A DNA stretch of 64,000 bases from Simiduia litorea. GTDB taxonomy: Bacteria > Pseudomonadota > Gammaproteobacteria > Pseudomonadales > Cellvibrionaceae. The DNA is taken from NCBI RefSeq assembly GCF_042853465.1, contig NZ_AP031497.1, positions 3,472,001 through 3,536,000 on the forward strand. Reading direction: 5' to 3'. How positions within the stretch are numbered: the stretch's first letter is position 1; each line of letters starts with the position of its first letter. The notes under the pieces are model-generated. The model was not told where the DNA came from and ran no database searches. It was given only the letters and a program-made list of their open reading frames with translations. A program made the position numbers and the translations under genes. Shown here piece by piece: positions 26,671 to 34,687 of this stretch.

Positions 26671-28992
26671 ATGAACAATGCTTTAATCAAGAAGCCATTG
26701 GTAGCCGCCCTAACGGCTCTGGCACTATCAAGCACCACGGGTTACGCACAAGTACTCGAGGAGGTTGTGGTTACCGCGCAGAAGCGCCCACAAAGCTTGC
26801 AGGACGTACCTGTTTCTATTAATGCCATCGGTGGCGATAAGCTGGCCGAAGGCAACCTGACAAAAATGGAGGATGTAACCTCCTACGTGCCCAACCTGTC
26901 TATGAGTGAAACAGGTATCGGTACCCAAATTTTTATCCGCGGCATCGGTTCAGGCATCAACCAAGCGTTCGAGCAGTCGGTAGGAACCTATGTTGATGGT
27001 ATTTACTACGGTCGCTCACAGCTAAGTCGCGCCCCCTTCATGGACTTAGAGCGTATCGAAGTTTTACGTGGCCCGCAGGGTATCTTGTTCGGTAAAAACT
27101 CCATTGCTGGCGCCATTAATATGAGCACCGCCAAGCCAACCGACGAGCTGGAACTAAAAGCGGGCATTTTGTATGAGCCGACCTTCAATCAACGGGAAGT
27201 AAATCTCGTAGCCTCTGGCCCGCTGAGCGACACCGTCCGTGCACGCCTAGCCGTACGTGGTTTCAGTGACGATGGCTACATCGAAAACACCTTACAAAAC
27301 CGCGATGAACCGCAGCGCGACGAGACCGCCATTCGCGGCACTATCGACTGGGATGCCTCTGAAAACTTTGATATTTCTTTGAAAGCGGAGCACGACACGT
27401 TTGACGTAAAAGGCCGTCAAATTGAGATAGTTCAAGAGCTACCTGGCGCCGGCGGTGCGGTTTACAGTCAAGTTTTAGCCACGTTATCGCAAAACCCAGC
27501 GCTACTGGATGGCAGCCAAGACTATGAGCGCCAATCAGACAGCCCGGAATTTTCGGACAATACGATCGACAACCTCACGCTAACAGCCAATTACAATTTT
27601 GGCTTCGCAACCCTGACCTCAGTAACCGGTTCTGTGCGCTATAAGTTTGACGAAAACTGCGACTGTGATTTCACCGGCGGCGATGTTTTCAATATCGAGT
27701 CAGGCGAAAAATACAACCAGCTTAGCCAAGAGTTTCGTTTAGTTAGCCCAGGCGGCGAAACGGTGGATTGGATTGCCGGTGTTTTTTATCAAAACAACGA
27801 CATGCAGTATGACGAGAACACCTACTTCTCTAACACCAGCCTGCTTGGCCACCCAGCCGTAGATCCGACCGGTCAGCTCGCTTTAATTCGCGGCACTCAC
27901 GTCGTACGCAACTACGAGCAAAGTTCAGAAGCAGCCGCTATTTTTGCCCAAGCCACTTGGAACATTAACGCCGATTGGGCTTTAACCCTTGGCGGTCGCT
28001 ACACGGAAGAGCAGAAAGACGGCAGTCGTGTAATGGATATTCTCACGACAGCGTCAAACAACCCCAACCCCATCGCCGGCGCCGTCGTTAAAGGGGCGTT
28101 TAACGTAGACACCGAAGCCTACAAAACGCTTAATCCAGCTGCTCCAGGTCACAACTTAGCGGGCGATCGCGACGAGTCCGCGTTCACCCCATCGGTCAAC
28201 ATCCAATACAACATGAATGACGACGTGATGATGTACGCGAGCGCATCTACCGGTTTTAAATCCGGCGGCTTCGACACCCGCGCCAATCAGGTGACATCGT
28301 TCGAATTCGATCGCGAGAAAGCCACCACCTATGAGGTGGGTACCAAAACGCGCTTCCTAGACGATGCTGCAGAAATTAACGCCGCTATTTTCTTCACCAG
28401 CTATGAAGATCTACAAACTTCACAGTTTGATGGCAAACTCGGCTTTGTGGTTGGCAATGCTAAACAAGCCGACGTACAAGGTGTTGAAATTGATGGTCGT
28501 ATTGCTCTGCCCTACGGTCTAGTGTGGACCGCTGCGGTTGGTTACCTCGACTTCGAATACAAAGATTTCGAAACCGGAAACTGCTACCACGACCAACCCA
28601 CTAACGACCCAGCAGGCATTATTTGTGATTACACCGGTAAGCCATCGCAGTACACGCCAAAGTGGAGCGGCTCCACCTCGCTTGATCACAACTACGACTT
28701 CGGTGAATTAACCCTGCACTCAACCTTGGATCTCACTTACCAGGGCCAACAGTATATTCACCCCAACCTAGATCCACGCTGGAACTACACCCCCGGCACC
28801 AAGGTTAACGGTCGTATTGCCCTTGAAGCAGAGAGCTGGACGTTAGCACTTGTCGGCAAAAACTTAACCGATAAAGACACACTGACGTACGCCAACACGG
28901 CACCACTCTCGACTACCTTTGGCACACCGGCTTATTACGGTTTCGTAGAGCGCCCACGCACCATCGCTATCCAAGCTAACTACCGCTACTAA
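26671..28992 (+). CDS. TonB-dependent outer-membrane receptor of unknown substrate
   Basis: 773 residues. Signal peptide to about residue 26 (TTGYAQ), then TonB box (LEEVVVTAQKR), plug domain (FIRGIGSGINQAFEQSVGTYVDGIYYGR; LRGPQGILFGKNSIAGAINMST) and a beta barrel ending in AIQANYRY. The plug resembles the siderophore/vitamin-type receptors common in sphingomonads and Cellvibrionales. It has a strong ribosome site (AGGAGAGAGAG). No transporter, enzyme or regulator is adjacent and none of the ATACGTAT operators lies nearby, so a link to starch use is not supported. Confidence 0.9.
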   Translation: MNNALIKKPLVAALTALALSSTTGYAQVLEEVVVTAQKRPQSLQDVPVSINAIGGDKLAEGNLTKMEDVTSYVPNLSMSETGIGTQIFIRGIGSGINQAFEQSVGTYVDGIYYGRSQLSRAPFMDLERIEVLRGPQGILFGKNSIAGAINMSTAKPTDELELKAGILYEPTFNQREVNLVASGPLSDTVRARLAVRGFSDDGYIENTLQNRDEPQRDETAIRGTIDWDASENFDISLKAEHDTFDVKGRQIEIVQELPGAGGAVYSQVLATLSQNPALLDGSQDYERQSDSPEFSDNTIDNLTLTANYNFGFATLTSVTGSVRYKFDENCDCDFTGGDVFNIESGEKYNQLSQEFRLVSPGGETVDWIAGVFYQNNDMQYDENTYFSNTSLLGHPAVDPTGQLALIRGTHVVRNYEQSSEAAAIFAQATWNINADWALTLGGRYTEEQKDGSRVMDILTTASNNPNPIAGAVVKGAFNVDTEAYKTLNPAAPGHNLAGDRDESAFTPSVNIQYNMNDDVMMYASASTGFKSGGFDTRANQVTSFEFDREKATTYEVGTKTRFLDDAAEINAAIFFTSYEDLQTSQFDGKLGFVVGNAKQADVQGVEIDGRIALPYGLVWTAAVGYLDFEYKDFETGNCYHDQPTNDPAGIICDYTGKPSQYTPKWSGSTSLDHNYDFGELTLHSTLDLTYQGQQYIHPNLDPRWNYTPGTKVNGRIALEAESWTLALVGKNLTDKDTLTYANTAPLSTTFGTPAYYGFVERPRTIAIQANYRY

Positions 28993-29017
28993 TCGCGGCT
29001 AATTAGCCCCCAGTCAT

Positions 29018-29044
29018 CAAGCGGGTTCCTCTTCGAACCGCTTG
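29018..29044. terminator. First hairpin after the orphan TonB receptor
   Basis: CAAGCGGGTTC and GAACCGCTTG pair over 10 bp with one bulged G and a 6-nt loop. TGTTT follows on the plus strand. It acts in series with the stronger hairpin at 29078. Confidence 0.5.
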
Positions 29045-29077
29045 GTGTTTCTACGCATTGCTGCAGTAGAACCCTTC

Positions 29078-29107
29078 AACCCTCGCCCTAAAAAGCGAGG
29101 GTTTTTT
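29078..29107 (+). terminator. Rho-independent terminator after the orphan TonB receptor
   Basis: AACCCTCGC (29078-29086), 8-nt loop, GCGAGGGTT (29095-29103), then TTTT. Confidence 0.85.
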
Positions 29108-29157
29108 GCCTACAGGATGTAGGTACACCTGGGCGACAGGACGTCGGAAGCCCGCAT

Positions 29158-29350
29158 GCCGCAGGAAGGTGCGCCCCTAATCCACTGCCACACCCAAATG
29201 TTTAACCGGCGGTCTGGCTGCCTGATACCACTTGGATACGATTCAAAACACAAAGCCGCAGGAAGGTATGCCCGAATCCACCACCTCACCCCGATATATA
29301 ACCGGCGTTCTGGCTACCAGATTTCACTCCGATACAATTCAATACACCAG
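29158..29350. repeat. Two imperfect tandem copies of a 97-bp unit
   Basis: GCCGCAGGAAGGT starts at 29158 and again at 29255. Matching landmarks recur in order in both copies: CCC-AATCCAC, TAACCGGCG-TCTGGCT, then GATACxATTCAAxACAC. A minus-to-plus start (29156) opens an 80-codon frame through both copies, but the unit is not a multiple of three and the product looks like a by-product of the repeat. Upstream, 29112-29140 also carries the short variants ACAGGATGT and ACAGGACGT. No gene is called in 29108-29663. Confidence 0.7.
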
Positions 29351-29466
29351 ATCACACGAAACTGCCGCTCAATTCCACTACTTCACTCAAATATCTAAGC
29401 AATAATCTAACAGCTGAAACTAGAAACCCGCGAGGTTAAGCGTGAAACTTAGACTTGGGGTGCCAG

Positions 29467-29564
29467 GCAATTCACCCAGCCACTTCACCGCTCCATCAGT
29501 GCTGTCGTGCACTGAGTCGCTCGCGCCACGTCCCTGTGGCTTGTGAAGTGGCCGGATGAATTGC
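29467..29564. repeat. 98-bp imperfect cruciform with two internal hairpins
   Basis: A 22-nt arm at 29467-29488 is the reverse complement of 29543-29564 with two mismatches. Inside are CAGTGC/GCACTG (29497-29514) and GCCAC/GTGGC (29525-29540), so the folded form has three arms. The arms contain AATTCA...GCC and GGC...GAATT, similar to the inner boxes of integron attC sites, but the outer core sites are not convincing. It could be an attC relative, a non-autonomous element or a structured RNA. Confidence 0.6.
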
Positions 29565-29663
29565 TAGCGAGTTAAGTGCCAAGCCCCGCGAGCCAAAACT
29601 ATTTGAGCTAAATACTTCGTTTTATGCTGTCACTGCGATCTTAAATATTGTTTGAGTTGATCA

Positions 29664-29855
29664 ATGGATAAAAGCCGTATTATATTGCGGTATAAAGTCA
29701 TTGATTATCACCGTAAGAGCTACAACGTGAAAAAATCTCCCATGCTCGGGTTCTATGTATTCCTTATATTGGTGGCACTCTGCTCGACAACAATGAATAG
29801 ATTTTATTTTGTATTCGATACTGACAATGAATTCTGGGAGAATATTGATGATTGA
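29664..29855 (+). CDS. Small membrane protein, hypothetical
   Basis: 63 residues with a basic N-terminus and one membrane segment (MLGFYVFLILVALCSTTM). The A+T content is clearly higher than in the flanking core genes. It overlaps the next gene by 8 bp, which supports translation as a set. The ribosome site is weak. No family is recognised. Confidence 0.45.
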   Translation: MDKSRIILRYKVIDYHRKSYNVKKSPMLGFYVFLILVALCSTTMNRFYFVFDTDNEFWENIDD

Positions 29856-30072
29856 AATTTATAAAAAGTTTCTACCAACAACTATAGGTATCTTCCTAAG
29901 TCTGGCTTGCGTGCTTTCATTAGCTGAATTCTTTAGAGATTTTCATTTACAGCACCTAAATGATTCGTTCGATCATTTCCAATACTTGATTATGGCATTA
30001 GTCTTTGGGTTTATTGGTATTCCTATGTCGCTTGATGGCACTCTAAAACTGAGCTCAGATGAAAAACTCTAA
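29848..30072 (+). CDS. Small two-helix membrane protein, hypothetical
   Basis: 74 residues from the ATG at 29848, preceded by GGGAG seven bases upstream. This start is preferred to one at 29809, which has no ribosome site. There are two membrane segments (TTIGIFLSLACVLSLAEFF and YLIMALVFGFIGIPMS). It overlaps the genes on both sides. The product is not recognised. Confidence 0.55.
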   Translation: MIEIYKKFLPTTIGIFLSLACVLSLAEFFRDFHLQHLNDSFDHFQYLIMALVFGFIGIPMSLDGTLKLSSDEKL

Positions 30073-30721
30073 AAAGGGTGGCCAAGACGCGGCTATATCT
30101 AGTGAACTCACTAACACTCGCCCTTTCCACCGACGCCATGCAAATCACCTAGAGGCGGGATTGAGAAAGGTAGCTTGCGATAATTGTCAGGAGGAAAACA
30201 CTTTTATATCCGCGTTTAAATCATATCGATGTCAAGCATGTAAAGAACCTTTGGATTGGCGGCTTAAAGTGTTATGCAATAATTGCGGCCATACAAACAG
30301 AATTTTCTCTGATGAAAAAGAAGTGGCCAAATGCAAGAAATGTGAACACGATATTAAGTGGAGTATAGACCCGTCTACATTCCAACCTAATATAATTCCG
30401 TTAAAGACAAGGGTTGTTTTGTTTGCACTAACTGGATTTCTCGTTATTGCAAATATATACGGGCTCCTACTTGGAAAATATGTTGTTCCAATAGGTTGCA
30501 CGAGGCATGGAAAATGCCATGTAAATTTTATATTTGAAGGGTGGGATACTCTCATTCCGTTACTGTCTTCCTTATTGGGTATTATCAGTTTCAGCTTGAC
30601 AATAATTGACCATTACGACAGAAGGCAAAATGAATACTTGTACAAAACAATAATTTCAGCTACCGCTTGGTCAGCCCTTATATTGTATTTTATTACTCCT
30701 TTTTTTGGTGCCAGACTATAA
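30059..30721 (+). CDS. Membrane protein with two zinc ribbons, hypothetical
   Basis: 220 residues. The N-terminal half has two zinc-ribbon units, CDNCQEEN...CQAC near 40-60 and CNNCGHTN...CKKC near 71-92. Three to four membrane segments follow from about 117 to the end (VVLFALTGFLVIANIYGLLL; LIPLLSSLLGIISFSLTII; ATAWSALILYFITPFF). It starts inside the preceding gene (14-bp overlap), so the three genes probably form one unit. The A+T-rich base use suggests recent transfer. Function unknown; a membrane sensor or effector is conceivable but unsupported. Confidence 0.65.
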   Translation: MKNSKKGGQDAAISSELTNTRPFHRRHANHLEAGLRKVACDNCQEENTFISAFKSYRCQACKEPLDWRLKVLCNNCGHTNRIFSDEKEVAKCKKCEHDIKWSIDPSTFQPNIIPLKTRVVLFALTGFLVIANIYGLLLGKYVVPIGCTRHGKCHVNFIFEGWDTLIPLLSSLLGIISFSLTIIDHYDRRQNEYLYKTIISATAWSALILYFITPFFGARL

Positions 30722-31039
30722 CAACACCTGAAGCGTCAAGGATAAGGCGTGTAGAAATACAGATGTCACTGACATTCTAAAACACACAAAACTTTGATGC
30801 ATTCCACGACCGATTAACGCATCTCAGAGAACATACAACACTACAGAAACAAACAACTAGTAAAAAATTATTCCGACATTCGAAAATCCTATTCAGGCGA
30901 AAAAATTTTCTATGAAAAAACCCAATATCTATGCAATAACAGACACAAAGGTCCATTATAATCTTACACCTATAAAATAATTTTAATTTTTTTAATAAGT
31001 CCGTAGACCGTTCATCCAGCACCAACGACATTTAATTTA

Positions 31040-31150
31040 ATGGCAACCTCTAATACCGAACCTACTTCAGTAAACGTTAGCTCATGTATTGACAACCCAA
31101 GCTTCGAGCGCAACGACCGAAAAATAACAAATACCGAAACCACACCATGA
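31040..31150 (+). CDS. Possible 36-residue ORF overlapping the SUFU gene start
   Basis: ATG at 31040 opens a 36-codon frame whose TGA (31148-31150) overlaps the ATG of the SUFU gene as ATGA. The peptide is Ser/Thr/Asn-rich (MATSNTEPTSVNVSSC onward). No ribosome site is seen, and the SUFU gene also lacks one, so translational coupling is possible. Otherwise 30722-31146 is A+T-rich and empty. Confidence 0.2.
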   Translation: MATSNTEPTSVNVSSCIDNPSFERNDRKITNTETTP

Positions 31151-31875
31151 GAAAGAAAGATAACCTCGTATCAATGTCAGGCGCCCCGATATTCCGTTAT
31201 ACCGATGGCGAGAAGGAGTGGGAGGCGGCTACTGGCGAAGAGTGTATTGAAGAAATTTCGGATCATATAGAGCGCCACATTGGCAAGGTTAGCTCGGTAT
31301 TTCACGAGTTGATATCGGATACTGTGCATATAGACGTACACCACGTTAAACCAACCAACGAACGCCCCTTTCACACCTTAGTCACCTCTGGCATGAGCGA
31401 CCTAGCCATGAATGTACCTTCAGAGGTTAACGCAACGCGTTACATGGAATTGATGGTCACCCTACCAGAGCATTGGCAAATAGACGACGCATCGTTCAAG
31501 GATGAAGTCTGGTACTGGCCCGTTCGGCAGCTAAAGTTTTTGGCGCGCTTTCCTCACAAATATGACACTTGGTTAGCATGGGGGCATACCATTCCAAACG
31601 GCGACCCAGCAGAGCCTTATGCAGGCAACACTCAGCTCTCAGGCGCCATCATCCTTCCATCTGTTCACGTGCCAGAGCAGTTCTATAGCCTCGATATTAA
31701 CAAGGACAAAGTCATCGAGTTCTTTAGCATCGTCCCACTCTATAATGAGGAGATGAACCTAAAATTAAGCAAGGGCTCAGATCTCCTACTGGACAAATTT
31801 GATCGGCACGGTATAGATGACTTAATACGCATTGATAGAAAAAACGTCGCCAAAAAACGCTTCGGTTTGTTCTAA
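31147..31875 (+). CDS. Suppressor-of-fused (SUFU) domain protein
   Basis: 242 residues; start at 31147 or at a second Met at 31174. The pattern of an early HIERHIG and FHELISDTVHIDVHHVKPT, then RPFHTLVTSGMSDLAM, YMELMVTLP and YNEEMNLKLSKGSDLLLDKF matches the SUFU domain. In bacteria, comparative studies place SUFU proteins among immunity proteins of polymorphic toxin systems, where they bind and neutralise a toxin domain. No toxin gene is recognisable beside it, so here it may be an orphan immunity protein. It is cytoplasmic, without a signal peptide. Confidence 0.85.
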   Translation: MRKKDNLVSMSGAPIFRYTDGEKEWEAATGEECIEEISDHIERHIGKVSSVFHELISDTVHIDVHHVKPTNERPFHTLVTSGMSDLAMNVPSEVNATRYMELMVTLPEHWQIDDASFKDEVWYWPVRQLKFLARFPHKYDTWLAWGHTIPNGDPAEPYAGNTQLSGAIILPSVHVPEQFYSLDINKDKVIEFFSIVPLYNEEMNLKLSKGSDLLLDKFDRHGIDDLIRIDRKNVAKKRFGLF

Positions 31876-31949
31876 TTAACTTAGGTATTATTTAACTAAC
31901 AGCGCAAACAATTTGTAGCCACACGCTGTGAACCTGCGAGGAGTCAACA

Positions 31950-32414
31950 TTGAGAATCACACTACTAACCATACTGCTATGTCTCACTAGCCCATCGTGG
32001 GCCCAACATTGCAACAGCCTAACATCCATAGATTGGCTATTGGGTGAATGGGTTGCGAAAAATGGCGATCGCACAAGCACGGAAACTTGGCTGTACGCAG
32101 GTGGCGCCACCTATGAAGGGGTTGGCAAAACATTTAGCCTTGGGCAACTTAAAAGCGAGGAGTCCTTAATAATCGCAGAAATGTCTGGCGTTTTATATCT
32201 CATTGCCAAGGTGAACCACAATGCGCTACCTGTCGCTTTCGGTCTCGTGAGCTGCACGGTCAATTCTGTGCGCTTTGAAAACCTCGCGCACGACTTTCCT
32301 AAACGAATTGAATACAAGCGCGAGGGTGAGAATCAATTAGCGGCGTACGTTAGCGATGCTGAGAGCAAAAGCTTTAGCGTCCATTTCACCCGAAAAGTCG
32401 ACACGCCACGTTAA
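31950..32414 (+). CDS. Secreted DUF6265-like protein
   Basis: 154 residues from a TTG start with a good ribosome site (GAGGAG, 8 bp upstream). A signal peptide ends near SPSWAQ. The mature part has the family pattern WLLGEWVAKNGD, ETWLYAGGATYEGVGKTF, LIAKVNHNALPVAFGLV, and FENLAHDFPKRIEYKREG. These proteins form lipocalin-like beta barrels of unknown function. It follows the SUFU gene by 75 bp on the same strand. Confidence 0.75.
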   Translation: MRITLLTILLCLTSPSWAQHCNSLTSIDWLLGEWVAKNGDRTSTETWLYAGGATYEGVGKTFSLGQLKSEESLIIAEMSGVLYLIAKVNHNALPVAFGLVSCTVNSVRFENLAHDFPKRIEYKREGENQLAAYVSDAESKSFSVHFTRKVDTPR

Positions 32415-32438
32415 CCTCGCGCGTCGCATCAAGTTCAC

Positions 32439-33470
32439 TTAAACGTTTGATCCGCACGACTCGCGAATAATTAATTTTGGCTGCAACAATGTCGATGCTA
32501 CATCTTCACCGGCGACGATACTGAGTAGATTCTCAACCAACATTTCACCCGCCACATTCGTATCTTGGCGCACCGTCGTCAGCGATGGCGTGATATAGGC
32601 GGCCGACTGAATATCGTCGAAGCCCACCACGGAGACATCACTCCCCACTTTAACGCCAGCCTTTTGCAACGCGCGCAAGGCGCCAATGGCAATTAAGTCC
32701 GAGGCGGCGAAAATGGCGTCGAAAGGTATGTTATCAGCTTGTAAACGCTGCACGGCCTCAAACCCAAACGTCTCAATAGTTTCCGCCGCGATTAACAGCT
32801 CTGGTGCGTGAACAATATTAGCCTCTGTTAAGGCGCGGCAAAAGCCTCGGTAGCGGGCGCTAAATTCTGGGCTGTTCGCTGACACATCGCCAAAAAAAGC
32901 GATGCGCTTGCGCCCCAAGCCCACCAAGTGCTGGCCGGCTAAATAGCCACCCTCTTCATTGTTACACCCGATTGAGCAACCGGGTTGATCATTGTGCACT
33001 GCGCCCCAGCAAATAAAATGCGCGCCGTCTTCTTGCAAGCTTTTTAATCGCTCGACATAACTATCGTATACACCGTAACCCAACAGAATTAATCCATCGG
33101 CGCGGTGAGAGTCTTCGAAATCTCTATGCCAGTCTTCACTTTGCTGCTGAAACGTTACGAGTAGGTCGTAACCACGCACCGCCGTAGCGCGGGTTATAGA
33201 GCCCAGCATCGACAAGAAAAAAGGATTGATATGGGATTCGTCGGTAGTGGGGTCTTCGCGAATCAGTAACGCCAAGGTGCGGCTCGATTTTGCCCGCAAA
33301 TTACTCGCCGCTTTATCCACTTTGTAATTAAGCTCGCGCGCAATCGCTTTAATTTTCTCGCGGGTTTCTAAGCTCACTAAGGGGCTATCACGCAGCGCGC
33401 GCGATACCGTAGACTGGGATACGCCGGCTCGGTAGGCGATATCCAACGACGTGGGCCTGCTATCTTTCAT
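32439..33470 (-). CDS. LacI-family transcriptional regulator, candidate regulator of the starch genes
   Basis: 343 residues. The N-terminal HTH reads SLDIAYRAGVSQSTVSRALRDS and the hinge reads AASNLRAKSSRTLALL, with the Leu that intercalates at a central CpG in LacI-family operators. The remainder is a periplasmic-binding-type sugar sensor (GLILLGYGVYD; DAIFAASDLIAIGALRAL; VSVVGFDDIQSA). No sugar gene is adjacent. The six CpG-centred palindromes in this window, all at GH13 promoters, are the most plausible targets. Its own promoter region has no such site. The link is inferred, and the regulator could equally serve genes elsewhere. Confidence 0.9.
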   Translation of the reverse strand: MKDSRPTSLDIAYRAGVSQSTVSRALRDSPLVSLETREKIKAIARELNYKVDKAASNLRAKSSRTLALLIREDPTTDESHINPFFLSMLGSITRATAVRGYDLLVTFQQQSEDWHRDFEDSHRADGLILLGYGVYDSYVERLKSLQEDGAHFICWGAVHNDQPGCSIGCNNEEGGYLAGQHLVGLGRKRIAFFGDVSANSPEFSARYRGFCRALTEANIVHAPELLIAAETIETFGFEAVQRLQADNIPFDAIFAASDLIAIGALRALQKAGVKVGSDVSVVGFDDIQSAAYITPSLTTVRQDTNVAGEMLVENLLSIVAGEDVASTLLQPKLIIRESCGSNV

Positions 33471-33640
33471 GACGGTTCTTTGCTCGTTTTAATTATCATT
33501 AGACACAAGCCATCTCAGCGGCTTTGATGCAGGTTATAGAAAGCCAGCCGCAATGCCAAGGGTCAGGTTATAATAGCGCCCTGTTAACATTCTCATTCGA
33601 CTTAGCATTCCCATTTAGTAGCCCATATAGAGATACGCTC

Positions 33641-34519
33641 ATGCCTTGGCTCCAACTCATTATTCACTCTAACCGCGCCCAAGCCTCTGCCATAGAGGAT
33701 GCACTCATGGACGTCGGCGCAGCATCCGTCACCCTGCAAGACGATGCCGACCAACCGATTTTAGAGCCAGCGCTAGGTGAAACACCGCTTTGGGATGCCA
33801 CCCGAATCACCGGTTTATTTGATGCCGATATCAACACCCAAGCTGTGAGCCTCGAGTTGCTCGCACAATTACCCCAAGAGCCCCTGAACCTCAAGTGGGA
33901 ACAACTGGAGGATAAAGACTGGGAACGCGAATGGATGGCGAGCTTTCAGCCCATTTGCTGTGGCGACCGCCTGTGGATTTGTCCGAGCTGGAAGGAGCCG
34001 CCAGAGGCCAGCGCGGTAAACCTTATGCTAGACCCTGGGCTCGCCTTCGGCACCGGCACCCACCCCACCACGTTTCTGTGCTTGCAATGGTTAGATCGAC
34101 AAACTCTCGATCAAACCTCCCTCGTGGACTTTGGCTGCGGTTCAGGCATTTTGGGCATAGCCGCATTATTACTCGGCGCGAAGCGCGTTATTGGTGTGGA
34201 TATCGACCCGCAGGCCCTACTGGCCACCCGCGACAATGCCAGCCGCAATGGCTTGGCCGCCGACGCCATGCCGGTGTTTTTACCCAAGGATGCCCCCCAG
34301 CAAAGCGTCGACATCATGCTTGCCAACATTCTAGCCGGCCCCCTGGTTGACCTAGCGCCACTGCTGACAAGCCAAGTGCGAGCGAACGGGTTATTGTGTT
34401 TATCGGGTATCCTCGCCAGCCAAGCCGACGCCGTTATGAGCGCCTATCCGGCCTTCGATTTCGACCCAGTCGCACAAAAGGAGGAATGGGTTCGCTTAAC
34501 TGGGCGCAAAGTTAGATAG
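33641..34519 (+). CDS. prmA: Ribosomal protein L11 methyltransferase
   Basis: 292 residues from ATG 33641, matching the usual length of about 293; the open frame extends upstream to 33524 but that part is not conserved. It methylates ribosomal protein L11 using S-adenosylmethionine. The N-terminal substrate domain begins MPWLQLIIHSNRAQA. The catalytic domain carries LDPGLAFGTGTHPTT, then VDFGCGSGILGIAALLLGAK (SAM motif I) and MLANILAGPL (NPPY-like motif). It is the first gene of the conserved prmA to fis series. Confidence 0.96.
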   Translation: MPWLQLIIHSNRAQASAIEDALMDVGAASVTLQDDADQPILEPALGETPLWDATRITGLFDADINTQAVSLELLAQLPQEPLNLKWEQLEDKDWEREWMASFQPICCGDRLWICPSWKEPPEASAVNLMLDPGLAFGTGTHPTTFLCLQWLDRQTLDQTSLVDFGCGSGILGIAALLLGAKRVIGVDIDPQALLATRDNASRNGLAADAMPVFLPKDAPQQSVDIMLANILAGPLVDLAPLLTSQVRANGLLCLSGILASQADAVMSAYPAFDFDPVAQKEEWVRLTGRKVR

Positions 34520-34687
34520 ACTAAGGTGCTTGGCGCGATTTACCTTATGGTTCACAAAGACTAAACTCTGCACTTCGCGGCCTAGCCGCCGGCGAGTGAC
34601 CGCGGTGATCAAGAATCATGCGCCACCCAACTCTTTAGAATGACAGCCTTTCGTTAGGCTCAAGATGCCGTAAGGACTACGACGCTC

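Noticed and set aside
30777..31031. 84-codon minus-strand frame in the A+T-rich gap before the SUFU gene
   Set aside because: Cys- and Phe-rich without domain pattern or ribosome site; expected by chance in A+T-rich sequence.
29108..31146. CRISPR array
   Set aside because: The repeats are two long diverged copies and a cruciform; there are no short regular repeats with unique spacers and no cas genes.
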